From Doryteuthis pealeii (Eukaryota; Mollusca; Cephalopoda; Myopsida; Loliginidae), in NCBI GenBank assembly GCA_023376005.1, contig CM042176.1, positions 16,064,958-16,128,957 on the forward strand: 64,000 nucleotides of DNA. Direction: 5' to 3'. The notes under the pieces were generated by a model that was given only the letters and a program-made list of their open reading frames with translations, had not been told where the DNA came from and searched no databases. A program made the translations under genes and the position numbers. Positions 11,455 through 27,500 of this stretch are shown piece after piece (position 1 is the first letter of the stretch; every line of letters starts with the position of its first letter).

Positions 11455-14400
11455 TAGCAAATATATGCACCCTCCGGGTGCAAGTATTTAAGTTTTAATA
11501 TAATAAAATATTGTATTAAATTAGAAAGGCTAATGAAACTAAATAAGAATACAGATAAAAAGATTTGAAACAGAGGGAGTATAATAAAAGATTTGAAACA
11601 GAGGGAGTATAATAAAAAATAGAACAACTGAAACTTACTCTTCCATCACTCTTGTCTTTCATTGTTATTTTTTCTAATTTAAGTATTTAGTTATAAGAGG
11701 AAGTAAAGAATAAAATGATAGTTATTTTATCTTGTTAATGGATTTCATTGAAGAGATTTTTGCTTATATTCATTAAAATAAAACCAAACAGTTAGAAATC
11801 AATAATACTAAGCACATATTTATTAAATTCGAGTTTTTAATATTAATATGCAAATTAGCCTTCCCGTTCACACTGTAAACCGCTATTTTGTTGTATATAT
11901 AAATATAATTGCATGTTGACAGTATGTAGACATAGTTAACAGTATTAATAATGTGAGACAATTTTATTAATAATTGAGGTTTAGATAAAAATAAAATCAT
12001 GGAGAATGTGATGTCAATAACTAAGAGAATTGTGACTTGAGTAGGAATATAGTTTCGGTTACAGACAGAAAAACACACAATCTCCATTATAATAAGATAT
12101 ATGAAATTTAACATTTTGAAAAAACATATGATGTTTGTTATGTAATTGCTGACAGAATATGTTTCGACCAAATCGATAAGTTGGTCTTCATCAACGAGCG
12201 ACATAGACGGGAAGAAAGATATGTTAAAAGACTGTTTACAAAAACGAACGCTGAATTCAACCGCTGAAATTTTGAAAAATGCATGTTCTGTTTTAAAAAA
12301 TAAAATAAATTTTATTTTTAATTTTTAAAAATTAGAAGCATTATAGTTTATAGTAAAACTCAAAAGAGTTTGTTGTAAAAATTATATAAAAAATGTAAAG
12401 TGGGTATCAAAATAGTATAGTATATATTTCAGCTGTTAAAAATATACAAGTCCACAGTGTAATTTGAAGAAAGATGTTAGAGTTCCAAAATTTACTTGTG
12501 ATGTTGAAAAGTCTGTAGAGTTATAGATGAAAGTCATCAAGGTGTAAAATTCCAGATATAATGTTTTTTCATTTGACAAATATATATTTTACCAACCCCT
12601 TCACACAAGCAGGTTATTTTCTTAAGTGGAGTTTAACAGGTTTAAATTCAGAGTTTTCCATCTCCTAGACAGGTTACCTAGCCACGGTTAAAGAGCCCAG
12701 TCTACTCTGTTATTTACCCATAGCTGGAGAGAGAATTGGATTCATACCTTTCCCAAGGGTATTAGCGCCATGTGAAAATGCAAACAGCTTTGTCCAGGAA
12801 CTGAACTCTTTTTACTCTCGCCCCTTTTTTTAGTAACAAGAAGTTAACTAAGAAGTTTCCAAATAAATAAATACTTAGGATTTTGTGTAAAATTTATGTG
12901 CAAAATATTCAAAATAATTATTTAATTGATAATTAATAGTTGCGTCCATCATTTTATTTAAGGGAGACAGAAATAAGTTTCCATTTCAAATTGTTTTATT
13001 ATTTATTTTTACTCCTTTAATAAATTTGATAACTTTACTTATTTATGATACAAACCCTCTGACACTGAATTTTTAACTCCAACCCCTCCCAATATATTGT
13101 AATATATTGCCTGGTCAATCAGTTTGTACCTGTAAACCGGGGCACACAGCAAGTGCATGGGTGTCAAGTGCATGCCCGGAAACAAAAACAGGATATGGCA
13201 TTGAACTGACCATTGGCACCTAAAGATGCAGGTGTACATTTGACACTGGTAGGCGTAACCCATAACCAATGAAAACAGGCTGCGTGAGCGAAGAGGTGTG
13301 TCTACAGAAAAACTACATAGGTGTCATGATCAAAGAGGCGTGACACCGTGAGTTGGACTATAATAAAAAAAGCCCGTGGAAATCAATTGAGAGACAAAGA
13401 TCAAGTTCAAGATCGCTTGCAGAGAACTCCCAAAGGCTCCATGTATACGTAACCCCTGCTAACAACTCTCAGTCTGCATACAACTAAGGAAATAAAAATA
13501 TAATCTTATATTTTTTTATAAATACAAGTGTTTTTGTTCCTTGATGAGTCCAGTATATAACAATATCTTTCAAAAACTAATTTTATACTGCCCAGAAGTC
13601 GTTTTTTGTTGCTAGTATGTATAAAGGAGTTGCATGCGTTTAGGTATGTATGTGTCGAATTATAACTCGGAAAAGAGATGACATTGAGCATTAATATCAT
13701 GAATATACTTTAAAATGTTTATAATAAGTACAAAATTTAGTTTTTAATTTTTACACCCCCCAGAGGCCCGTTTTTTGTTGCTCATATATCTTATTATAAT
13801 GGAGATTGTGTGTTTTTCTGTCTGTAACCGAAACTAAATCACTACTCAAGTCACAATTCCCTTAGTTATTGACGTCACATTCACCATGAATTTATCCTTA
13901 TTTTAACCTCAATTATTAATAAAATTGTTTTACATTATTAATACCTTTCGCCATATCTACATGCTAACAACATGCAATTATATTTATATATACAACAAAA
14001 TAGCGGTTTATAGTGTGGACGGGAAGGCTAATTTGCATATTGATATTAAAAATGTAATTTTAATAAATATATGCTTAGTATTATTGGTTTCTAACTGTTT
14101 GGTTTTATTTTAATGAATATAAGCAAACATCTCTTCAATGAATCTTAAATGAAATCCATTAACAAGAAAAGATAACTGTCATTTTATTCTTTACTTCCTC
14201 TTTTAACTAAATACTTAAATTAGAAAAAATAACAATGAAAGACGAGAGTGATGGAAGAGTAAATTTCAGTTGTTCTATTTTTCGATTATATCCCCCTCTG
14301 TTTCAAATCTTTTTATTTGCATTCTTATTCATTTTCATTAGCCTTTCTAATTTAATATGATATTTTATTATATTAAAACTTAAATACTTGCACCCGGAGG

Positions 14401-15583
14401 GTGCATATATTTGCTAGTATATATAAAGGAGTTGCATCCATTTAGGTAAATACATGTCTAATTATAACTCAGAAAAGAGACGACATTGAGCATTAAAATC
14501 ATGAATATACTTTAATATTTTCATGATGAGGAAAAGTTAATAACCATTTTAACCTCCTGCCCCATTTTTGTTTTGTTTTTAAATTGCTTTTTGCCAAGAA
14601 GAGAGATTGAATTCCAAGGTGAAGGCTGAGAAGGCCACACATGACCTCAAGGCCACAGCTTCTCCACTCTCTGTCCTAGAGTAACTGACATTTCACTACC
14701 ATAAAGTCACACACAAAACTATCTTAGTCTCAAACAAGTTAAGCAAACAGGTTCTCAGAGAAATGATTTCAATAAAATAGGCCATTCATTTGCATGTGAA
14801 AATCGACCTTCTGCTTAAAAAGAGGGAGGACAAAGGAAAATGGCCAGAGAATGGGAAATATTTACTTTAAGATTCACATAAAAAGGCAGCTTAATAATCA
14901 TATACATATTATTATATTTATACATATAGAATTAAACGAAAGACACATCTCCTGTTTAACAATTTTATTTTTGATCTTTTTGAGTTTTCTGGCAACTTTT
15001 TAATATTTGGGTGGAATTCGTGGATAAGTCCACCAAAATTCAGGTCCCGAGTACTTTTGGCACTTCGAAGTGCCATCATGAGGGGTGATGTATTCCATTT
15101 TTAAAAAAAAATTGTATTAATGTGGAGGCTGGAAGGAGAAGAATTGATGAGAAAGGTGTTATAGGCATTTTAAAATGTGTGTACTGCATTGGAAATTAAT
15201 TTTGTTTAAGGATGGTTTGTATTGTTTTATGTATAGAGCTTCTAGTATTTGGAGTTTTTGTTTATTTTTTTCTTTGTTTAGAATGTGTATATTTTCCGTG
15301 GTTAGGGTTGGGGGTTAGTTTAATGGAAAAATAAATAAATAATTTGGGTTCTGTTTTTTCTGGGTCTTAACTAGGAAATAACCTATATATATATATATAT
15401 ATATATAATATTATATATATATATATATATATCTGTGCGGTAAAGTGAGGAGCTGATGGTAGGTGTGGCGCTCCACCTCAGATGCTAAAATAATCTCCTT
15501 GGTCTAGCATTAGTAAAAAGGGGATAGACTCCCTCGCTGTATGGCTGATACCGACATTAGGCTGCCCCGATGTTTTTACTTAC

Positions 15584-15630
<47 letters not shown>

Positions 15631-15664
15631 CATGTGGATGTGCACACATGTATCTATGTATATG

Positions 15665-15698
<34 letters not shown>

Positions 15699-16433
15699 CA
15701 CACACACGCGCGTGTGTGTGGAGAAAGGTAGACAAACACGGGATGCTGTAGAAAATAGATGTTTATTGTAGGTAGTGATGTCGACGTAACGTTTCGGTCC
15801 ATTAGACCTTCTTCAGGATGTTGGATTGAGTTCTTGCTTCAATGGTGAACATTTTCATACTGGTGAATTAGGAGGTTGTGAATAAGGGGAGGGGTGGTCA
15901 GTTGTTGGTGTTAGCAGAGGTTGGTAGTAGGAGTTTTTCCTTTTTCTCTCAGATGGGGTGTGTAGCCTTGAGGTTCTGATAATGATGTCACAGGTGTTAG
16001 GTGTGTGTGTGTGTGTGTGTGCGTGCGCGTGTGTATGCATGTTTTTTTAAATTTATTTTTTTAATTTGCTAAGTATCATCTTGTTGGCTTTGTCTATTAT
16101 TGTTTGTGAAGGCTTTTTTGGGGTATAGGAAATATATTGGGGAAGCTGGATTTACAATTAACATTTGGTGTGTTGCTTATGTTTCAAGCTGGGAATATTT
16201 GTCTGAATCTTTTGTTGTGGATGTTAGAGAGGGGGAGTGGTAGTAAGATTTGTTATAAGTGTATTATTATTATTATACTATGATAATTATTATTATTCTA
16301 TGATAATATTTATTATTATTATTATTATACTATATGTTATATGGTGGGCATATACATGCATAGATTATGTGTGTATGTTCCCTATAGGCCTTTACTCAGT
16401 CCATTGCAACACAGAGCTTTCCTCAGATCTATA

Positions 16434-16507
<74 letters not shown>

Positions 16508-18199
16508 CAGGGAGTAATAGATTCAATAAAATAGGCCATCCATTTCATGTGTAACCAACGTTCTGCTTACAAAGAGAAAAATGGAAATGGCCAGAGAATG
16601 AGAAACATTTACTTTAAGATTTACATAAAAGGCAGCTTAGTAGATACTATTGGCATGTGTTGCGGCCTAGCTGAACCAGGTACTTAGTGCCATACTCATA
16701 TTTGTACAGTTAATGTATGCAGGGTCGGATTTAGACCTTGGGAACCAGGGCACTTCTGGTTAACAGGGCCTTCAATATGCCTCAACATAGAAATCATTTG
16801 TTTTTTCTAAAAATGTTAAATTCACACATAAAATATATATATATTGACTTCAATTTGCCTCAACATAGAAATTAAGTTCAGTACATGAGAAATAAAAATG
16901 AATTCATTAAAATAAAAAAATTATCTTAACTCTTAACATCCTGTTGAGAATTTTTTAAGTCCAGAGCCCCGTTCCTATAAGTATTTCTAAAAAAATGGCT
17001 AAAAATAGTCTTTTCATTTAAAGTTACCTGTTATTTCCCTTAAATCAAAGACTTCTAAATGTTTAATATTACATTTAAATAAAGGCTATCATTTGGGGCA
17101 GATTTGGAAAAATGAATGTGACTTCTGGCTGGGCGGAATGAGGTGGTATAGGACATCAAGAGTTTTAATTATACTAGCAATAGAAAACACCCTCCGGGCG
17201 TCGTAAAAATTAATTTTTGAAAGATACTGCCTGAGAGGGTGGGAGTTAAAAATTCAATGTCAGAGGGTTTGTATCATAAGTAAGCAAAATCCTCATATTT
17301 AATAAAAGGAGTAAAAAAAATAAAATAAAAATAAAACAATTTGAAATGAAAACTGTGCCCCGTCCCTCTCAAATAAAATGTTGCATGCATTGTAATAATC
17401 AAATAATTATTTTGAATATTTTCCACATCAATTGTACATAAAATCGTAGGTATTTATTTATTTATAAACTTTTTAGTTAACTTCTTGTTACTGTAAAAAA
17501 TTTTAAAAAAGACAAGAGTAAAAAACAATTTTTAAAATTGCTTACTCAAATTTTGGGTGTATATAGCATAAGAATATTGTGACATAAGCTGTGACATAGA
17601 GCTATGACATAGTTTTTGTTACAGACAGAAATACAGACAATCTCCATTATTAATAAGATTTACTGTAAGAATAACCTTTACTACACTTTTAAGTTTGTAT
17701 CATATGACAAAGTTATATAATTATTTCCACCTTGCAGTAAATCACCATTATTTTTTTCAATAATAAAACTAATTTTATAATTATTACAGGTTTTATAAAG
17801 AAGGTCTAGATAGACTAGAACTTAACCGGATTTAGATTTTGGGGGTCCCGGGACACTTCTGGTTAGCCCCCCACCTACCAAGTTGCCTCTACATAGAAAT
17901 TAAATTATTGGGTACTATAAGAAAAAGATTGAAATAAAAAGAATTTATTAAAAGAAAAAAAAAAAGTTTGGTTCCGAAGAAAATGTTTGATTTTATTTTT
18001 CTTAATTATATTGACTGCAAGGAATAACTGTTACTACATTTTTCAGTTTTTTGTATTATACGACAAAGTGATATAATTATTTCCACCTTGAAGTAAATCG
18101 TCATTTTTTTCAATAAAACTAATTTTATAATTATTACAGATTTTATAAAGAAGGTCTAGATAGACTAGAACTGAGCTGGATTTAGACTTTGGGGTCCCT

Positions 18200-18245
<46 letters not shown>

Positions 18246-18470
18246 CATAAAGGTACACGTATTACCTACTCGAGTTTCACAATAAGGATCTTCAGGGTTA
18301 AATCTACTGGATTAATCAAGATATTGATTAATAGCAGTCAATTACATGTGTTTGCTCTACTAATGTATTGAGCACTTTATATTTGTTATATTGGTGCCTT
18401 ATTGTGAAACTTGAATCAACTAACCATTGTGACCATTTTCACCGATAAGTCACTTTTTTCCACAAATACC

Positions 18471-18505
<35 letters not shown>

Positions 18506-21500
18506 TGACTGTAAGAATAACCTTTACTACATTTTTCAGTATGTATTATACGACAAAGTGATATAATTATTTCCAGCTTACAGCACATCTATTAATAATG
18601 GAGATTCACTTCCGGTTTTTGTCTGTAACAAAAACTACGTCACTGCTTACGTCACACTGCCTAAAATCATCATAAATAGAATACACTCAAAATTTGAGCA
18701 TGCAATGTTAGACAGTCCTCATTGTTTTTTTTAAACAAGTTTTAATAAATACATTCCTGGTATTATCTATCTATATATAGTTTGTTTTATTTTAATATAT
18801 ATTTAAAGTTATCAGAACTAATTTTCCATTTCAAATTTTTTATTTTTTACTCCTTTAATAAATTTATTTTATTTTTTACTCCGTTAATAATTTTGATGAT
18901 TTTACTTTACTTAGGATACAAACTCTGATATTAAATTTTCAACTCCATCCCCTCAGGCAATATCTATTTTACGTTGCCCAGAGGGCGTTTTTTTTTATTT
19001 TGCTAGTTATCCTAATTTTTTTCAATAATGAAACTTCCATTCTTTCTTCCATTGTAACACTGTTTATACATAAAATGCAATTCTAATGATATTATCTCTT
19101 GCAAACTATTCTGCATTTGTACCAAAAAATAATGTAAAATAAATTCATTAAAAGAAAAAATATATAAGTTAGGTTTCTTAAGAAAATGTTTCATCTGATT
19201 TTTCTCAATTGACTGTAAGAATAACCTTTATGGTTAAATCCTACTTAACGGACATAAATTCCACCATCGTTTGTCAACCCACCGAAAAAAAAAATACTAA
19301 AAATTAAGGAATTAAACGATATAATGCACCAGTTATTTTATTTACATATTTATTTACATTTTTTCAGGTCAATTAACTTTGAACCACGTATGTTTGTGAA
19401 TCTGTGTTACACCTCAAAGATACGTGGTTCAAAGTTAACTAACATGAAAAAATGTAAGAGTTTTCAAATAAAATAACTGGTGCATTATATTGTTCATTCA
19501 TTAATATATCAACACTGAAAATTTCATTAAATTCGGTTAATTCCTTGATTTTTAGTATTTTTTTCTTTCGGCGGGGGGACATACAATGGTGGAATTTATG
19601 TCCGTTAAGTAGGATTTAACCACCATTACTAATTTTTCAGTTTTGTATTTACACAAAATTGTAGGTATTTATTTATCTGAAACTCTTACATTTTTGTCAT
19701 GTTAGTTAACTTTGAACCACGTATCATTTAGGTGTAAACACAGATTCACTAAAACAATACGGTGTTCAAAGTTAATTGACCTGAAAGAAATGTAATAAAT
19801 AATGTAATAAAATTACTGGTGCATTATATCGTTTTAATTCCCTTAATTTTTTTAGTTTTTTTTTTTTCGGTGGGTGACAAACGATGGTGGAATTTATGTC
19901 CGTTAGTAGGATTTAATCCATCAAAGTTATTCTTACAGTCAATTGAGAAAATCAGTGAAACATTTTCTTAAGAAGCCTAACTTATATATTTTTCTTTTGA
20001 ATAATTTTNNNNNNNNNNNNNNNNNNNNNNNNNNNNNNNNNNNNNNNNNNNNNNNNNNNNNNNNNNNNNNNNNNNNNNNNNNNNNNNNNNNNNNNNNNNN
20101 NNNNNNNNCCAAAGGGAGAGATTAAGCTTATCAAAAAATTCAGAGAAATTCATTCTTAATGGATACTCAATTTTTAAAAATAAACTCATGTTTTGCTTTT
20201 TAACCCATAGATGGGACCCTAACAGGTACTACCACTCCAGGTCAGAGTGGACTAGGGAGCAATGGTGATGAAGGGGTGCTCCACATTCTCCAAACTTCCA
20301 AAACTTGAACCTCCCAGGACATGAAGATTCTCAGCCACTGTCCTCTGGCACCCATATGATAAAGTGGGTTGGGGCTTGCCATAAGGGCAATAGGGTAGGG
20401 GTAATCATATAGGTGCTAGGGCTTGATGTGTCCAGCTGATTGATCGGAGGGGGCTTTTCCGACAGCCCATCTAGCCCAAGTAAGTGGACTGTTGCATGTT
20501 GTGGACTGCTCAGCCACCTGGGTTCAATCCTTAAGCATTACGGGTTGCACCCATGGCCAACAGGTGGCCCCATTGGGGAAGTCTTATCTTTCTGCAGAGG
20601 TGCAGTCGGCATATTCTAATGCTCCACCGACAGGGCGGCTGCTAGTTTTGAAATAAGCCACAGTACATAGTGCTAATACCCTTGGGAAGGGTATGAATCC
20701 AACTATTCTCCCTCCAGGTATGGTTAAATAGTAGGGCAAACTGGGCTCTTTAACCTTGGTTAGGCAACCAATCTAGGAGAAGGAAAACTGAATCTTAATG
20801 GATAGAGAGAGAGAGAGAGACCAACAGACAGAAATGTTTTTTTTTTTTTTAGTTCAAATACCAAGTCAGATTATTTGACATTGTGGTATGCAACAAAAAA
20901 CAAAAATTTCAAGGATTTTGTTTCTTTAAAGATTTGCTAATACCCTTGGGAAAGGTGTGAATCTAACTACTCTTCCTCTAGCTATGGGTAAATAGTAGGG
21001 TAGACTGGGCTCTTTAACCTTAGCTAGGTAACCAGTTTAGAAGGAAAACTGAATTCAAACCTGTTAAACTACACTTAAGAAATTGACCTTGTGTCACATC
21101 CTGCTCATGAGGAGGGGTTGGTAAATTATATATAATGTAGTACCTCCCCATTGTAATAAGAATTGTAGGTTCAGGAATGGAGGGGGGAGGAAAGAACGAA
21201 CCAGTCATGTGTGGGTAACCTAATTTTTTAAATAATTGGCTTTATTTGACCTTGTGGGTTGAGTAGGTAAAAAAGGGTCGACAAGATAACGATTTTTTTT
21301 TTAATTAGGCATAAAAAAAAAGTAAGTAAAGTCGTCGGGGCAGCCTAATGTTGGTATCAGCCAGACAGCGAGAGAGTCTATCCCCTTTTCAATAGCGCTA
21401 AACCAAGGAGATTATTTTAGCGTCTGAGGTGGAGTGCCACACCTATCATCAGCTCTTCACTTTACCGCACAGATCCTTGTGCTACTCATATGCCGAGTTG

Positions 21501-24500
21501 GCGAGGGCCGGTATCGAACCAGGAACTTGTGATTCCTAGCCGAACGCTCTACCAACTGAACTAATGGGCTATATTTATCTAAATTGGGGAAAAAAAAAAA
21601 AAAAAAAAAAAAAGACCTTTAGAGTTTTTTTTTTATTTACTTTTGAATGAGGTTAAGGAAAAAAAATGAAACCTAATAAAGAATATTTAAAAAATAAAAA
21701 TAAAAAATAAATAATATAAATAAAAATAACATGATTAAATAATTTATATTAAAAAAAAATTCTGGTTGTCGAATTTCACCCATTAAAAAGAGAGAGTCAA
21801 AGTTCAAGTTTTTATTATTCTAAGCTATACAAATACAACAATGATAACCTTATCTATTTGTTTTTTGTTTCATATCACATGTTGGTCTTATTTAAAAATT
21901 TAGACAGCTTAAAAAATTTCAAAATACACAAAAAAAAAAAAAAAAGAATGAATTTTAAATAGGCATAACCAATTTTTTTGTCTGCTTTTCATTTTAAAAA
22001 CGAATTAAAATTGATTAAATCGATTATTAAAAGGTCAAATTTTTGTCTAAGTCGAAAAGTAATAACATAATGAGCATCAGTAAAAAAAAAAAAAAAAAAA
22101 AAAGCAATATCACACAGGTAATTTATTTTTAATACATTTAAAACGATTTTTTTTGGTCAATTTTGCTCAAATATGGCCATAAACGGTGTCTAAAGATGGC
22201 ATAAAATCCGTGTTTACAAAATAAATTTAACCCTCCCGATTGAAAAAAAAAAAAAAAATTACCAAAAATCAGAGAATTATCCAATTTTAATGAAATTTTC
22301 AGTGTTGATTTATCAATGAATTAATTTTATAATGCATCAGTTATTAAAAACACGGATTTTCCGACAAATTGGGTATACCTAATTTTAAAATATCCCCCTC
22401 CACCAAAATCACGATATTTTAAAAACTGAATATAAGACATGTTTACATTTCAAAATTGGGCTAGTTTGTCATAAAACGTACTGTAGACAAACAGATTATT
22501 AAGAGCTCTTTTTTCTTTTCTTTTTTAACCCCATAGTAAATTTGCTATTCTTTTTTTTTTTTTAGTGTAACATTTTTTTGAATTAGAGAAATAGATCACT
22601 AATTAGGGCTGAGCCTATTCTAGTAGTGGAGTTTAAAAGGTTTGAATTTAGAGTTTTCCTTCTCTTAGACTGGTTACCTAACCAAGGTTAAAGAGCCTAG
22701 TCTGCCCTACTATTTACCCATAGCTGGAGGGAGAGTAGTTGGATTCATACCTTTCCCAAGGGTATTAGCGCTTTGTGAATTGTAGCTTCGTCCAGGATTT
22801 GAACTCTGGTCAACGAGTCCATTTCCTATGACTCTAACCATTACACCACGCACCTCCAACTAAAGTTGTTTATGAGCTAAACCAACAATTCGTTATGTAC
22901 TAAGTTACTAGCGAGTTCGATTCTCACCGAGTGTCTCATCTTGCACTGTGCTCCTATGACGATCTGCAACTCACATAATGTTGTGGTTAGCAAGCTAAAC
23001 CAGCAAATCTTTTACTAACGAGTTTGATTCTCACTGGGTGTCCCAGATATCATTTTAGGAACTATGTTCAGTAAAAAAAATAAGGAAGTAAATGAGAAAC
23101 TTATGATTGATTGATTTTAACGGCATCTCATCCCGTCGGGGTTATTTTATGCCTAGAGGTCAGGTAATTGTATAACATTGTAGGTTTTATATCTACAATT
23201 TTGTATAGTTTTTAAAAAAAGTTTTTTTTTCAATGAAAAAACAGATTTTACTTGGCTAAAAAGTTAAAAATGAGTGAGAAAAATTTGTTTAATATGTATT
23301 TAGAGTTACGTTTAACTAAGAAGAAACTTTTATAAGTACTAGCAAATATAATGCCCTCCGGGTGCAAGTATTTAAGTTTTAATGTAATGAAATATGTATT
23401 AAATTAGAAAGTCTAATAAGAAGGCAGATAAAAAGATATGTAAGAGGGGGTATAATAGAAAATAGAAATGAAACTTACTCTTCCATTACTTCCGTCTTTC
23501 ATTGCTGAATTTTTACTTATTTAACTATTTAGTTAAAAGAGGAAATAAAGAATAAAATGACAGTTATTTTTTCTTGTTAATTGATTTCATTTAAGATTCA
23601 TTGAAGAGATTTTTGCTTATATTCATTAAAATAAAACCAAACAATTAGAAATCAATAATACTAAGCACATATTTAATAAATCACATTTTTTAATATCAAT
23701 ATGCAAATTAGCCTTCCCATTCACTGCAAACCGCTACTTTTTTGTATATATAAATAATTGCATGTTATTCGTATGTAGACTAATAGGTAACAATTTATTA
23801 ATAAACAATATAAATAAAATCATGGAGAATGTGATGTTAATAACTAGAATTGTGACTTAGTAATATAGTTTGGTTACAGACAGAAAAACACACAATCTCC
23901 ATTATAATAAGATTTTATTAATTTTTAAACATAATTGTTTAAAATAAAACCGATGCAATTGTTCATCACATTTTGAAGCAAATTTAATGTTTAAAATGTA
24001 TTAAAAATAAATTACATGCATAATGTTATTTTGCTATTTTTACTGATGCTGATATGTTACTACTTTTTAATATGGGCAAAAATTTTACCTTAAATAATCG
24101 ATTTAATTTTAACTCGTTTTTAAGATGAAAAGCAAACGAAAAAAATAGGTATACCTAGTATAAGTTTTTTTTTTTTGTACAATTACATGATATAAAGTAT
24201 TCCTATCTAATATGAAATAATTATATATATCTACCAACCTCTCCGCATGAGCAGGATGCGACACAAGGTCAATTTCTTAAGCGGAGTTTAACAGGTTTGA
24301 ATTCAGAGTTTTCCTTTTCCTAGACTTGTTACCAAGCCATGGTTAAAGAGCCCAATCGGCCTTGCTATTTACCCATAGCTGGAGGGACAATTGGATTCAT
24401 ACCTTTCCCAAGAGTATTTATTAGCGCTATGTGAACTGCAAACAGCTTCGTCCAGGGATTGAACTCGGGTTGACAAGTCCATTTCCTATTTCTCTAACCA

Positions 24501-27500
24501 TTAGACCACGTGCTTCCATGAAATAATTATATAGTTTCAATTATATTTAATGAGAGTCATTTGTTTGCACACAATTATATGAGCACCTCATATAAGCGCG
24601 TCGTGTAATGGTTAAAGTCATAGGAAATGGACTCGTTGCCCCGAGTTCAAAGCCTGGATGTGGTAATTGCATTTCACTTAGCGCTAATATCCTTGGGAAA
24701 GGTATGAATTCTACTCTCCCTCCAGCTATGGGTAAATAGTAGGGCAGACTGGGCTCTTTAACCTTGGTTAGGCAACCGGTCTAGGAGAAGGAAAACTGAA
24801 TTCAAACCTATTGAACTCCGCTTAAGAAATTGACCTTGTGTCACATCCTGCTCTTGCGGAGGGGTTGGTAAATATATATATGAGCACCTTATGCAGTGTA
24901 ATGGTTAGCAAGCTAGATTAGCAGACCATTGTTAGTGAGTTTGTTTCTCACTGGGTGCCCTGTAGTTCTGGCCTTGTGCCGCATCTAAGCTACACTTAGT
25001 AAATAACTATATGATTTCAAGTAAATCTTATTATAATGGAGATAGTGTGTTTTTCTGTCTGTAACCGAAACTATATTCCTACTCAAGTCACAATTCTCTT
25101 AGTTATTAACGTCACATTCTCCATGATTTTATTTTTATTTAAACCTCAATTATTAATAAAATTGTATTACATTATTAATACTGTTAACCATATCTACATA
25201 CTAATAACATGCAATTATATTTATATATACAACAAAATAGCGGTTTACAGTGTGAACGGGAAGGCTAATTTGCATATTAATATTAAAAATCGAATTTAAT
25301 AAATATGTGCTTAGTATTATTGATTTCTAACTGTTTGGTTTTATTTTAATGAATATAAGCAAAAATCTCTTCAATAAATCTTAAAAGAAATCCTTAACAA
25401 GATAAAATAACTGTATTTATTCTTTACTTCCTTTTAACTAAACAGTTAAATTAGGAAAAATAACAATGAAAGACGAGAGTGATGGAAGAGTTAAGTTTCA
25501 GTTGTTCTATTTTCATATACCCCTCTGTTACAAATATTTTTTATCTACATTCTTATTCAGTTTCATTACCTTTCTAATTTAATATCATATTTTATTATAT
25601 TAAAACTTAAATACTTGCACCCGGAGGGTGCATATATTTGCTAGTAATAATAATAATCCTTAGTATAGTATAGTTAACATAATTGGAGGTGCATGGCATA
25701 ATGGTTAGAGTCGTAAGAATTGGACTCGTCGACCAGAGTTCAAATCCTGGACGAAATTACAGTACACATAGCGCTATGTGAACTACCCTTGGGAAAGGTA
25801 TGAATCCAACTACTCTCCCTCCAGCTATGGGTAAAATAGTAGGGCAGACTGGGCCTTTAACCTTGGTTAGGCAACCGGTTTAGGAGAAGGAAAACTCTGA
25901 ATTCAAACCTGTTAAATCCACTTGGGGTGGTCACTACACTAGAATAGGCTCAGTCCTGATTAGTGATCTATTTCACTAATTTTAATATTTTTTTTTTAAA
26001 GTAAACAATCATAGCTTCAAGTAACTATTCCTAATACAAATAATTTGTGCCCAGTTTTATGGTATCAAATAGGCCGGGTTAGCTCAGTCGGTAGAGCATT
26101 CGGCTAGAAACCACAAGGTTCCTAGTTCGATACCGGTCCTCACCAAATCAGCGTATGAGTAGCACAGGGATCTGTGCGGTAAAGTAAGGAGCTGATGGTA
26201 GGTGTGGCGCTCCACCGCAGACGCTAAAATAATCTCCTTGGTCCAGCGCAAGTGAAAAGGGGATAGACTCCCTCGCTGATTGGCTGATATCGACTTTACT
26301 TACTACTTTATGGTATCAAGTATTCCTATCTAATAGAAATGATTTTCATTTTAATTCATATAACAGATACTACCACTCTAGGTCAGAGTGGACCTGGGAG
26401 TAATAGCAATGAAGAGGTAAATTGCACATTCGCCAGGGCTCTAGAACTAGAACCTCACCACCAGATCTACTTTGAGTTTTGTTTAACGGCATATCAACCT
26501 CTGTTGGTCATTTAATGCCAGCCAGATCTAGTTTAGTGTCGTACCTAGGACACCATTTGAGGGGGGGGGGCTTACCCCCTCTGCAGGGGATGGAGTCATC
26601 GTATTCTAACAGGGCGTGACAGAAAGTTAATTTTCTGGGTGGCGAATATAGGTATTATAACATTACCATATATTACCGCAGATATTTTCTCGGCGGTCTA
26701 TTCTGGACAAGTACCATAATCCCCCCCCCCTTCATCCATTTCTAGTGAATATTGTATTTTTCTATAACTAATAATCGGCGAGAGTTTCTAATAAGTACGA
26801 TTCGCAATATGGGACACGGTAAAAAAAATATCCCGTGTAATGTACAGCTCATATTATTGAGTTCGTTCCCACCCACTCAATTTTTATTTTCAATCATTCA
26901 TATCCCGATTTTGCCATTATATATATTATATATATATATATTTCTTTTTTTATAAATCAAATAGATAAATTAAAGTGTAACAAATTAATCTAGGTTATGT
27001 TAATAAATTTAAATTAAATATACGGATATATTTTATATTATGAATGAATATAGGTTATCTAAGCGTTAGAGAGATCTTCTCTTCTCAAAACAGAAAAGGA
27101 ACAGGTTCTTTATTTAATTTTATAAGCGAATTAACTAATAGATAAATAATCGATATAATAAGGTCTAATTTCAATAATTATATAGTAGCAAGGAAACTAA
27201 TGATAATAATAAAGAGAATATAATAGATATTCAAAAAGATATTTATATATACAATACACGGTGTTCATTTCAATCATATGACTATGAACAAAAATAAATG
27301 AGGTCTTGTCTTTCCCAGGTCTAAAGATAAATAAAAAAAATACTTTGGTCAAAAAAGATACTTTATTTATTTATTTTTTTAAATAAATAAATACAAAGTT
27401 TATTAGATCAACCAAATGAATAAAGTCTAATTAATATATATGTATTTTTTTTAATTTTAACTTTTTTTTAAATAATTATTTAAAAAATATTTTTCTAAAA

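Noticed and set aside
15541..15802. Ile/Tyr-repeat open frames on both strands
   Set aside because: Translated TA and CA microsatellites.
26068..26142. tRNA gene
   Set aside because: Good A and B boxes but no acceptor stem, and the same head and body recur at other sites: a tRNA-derived SINE.
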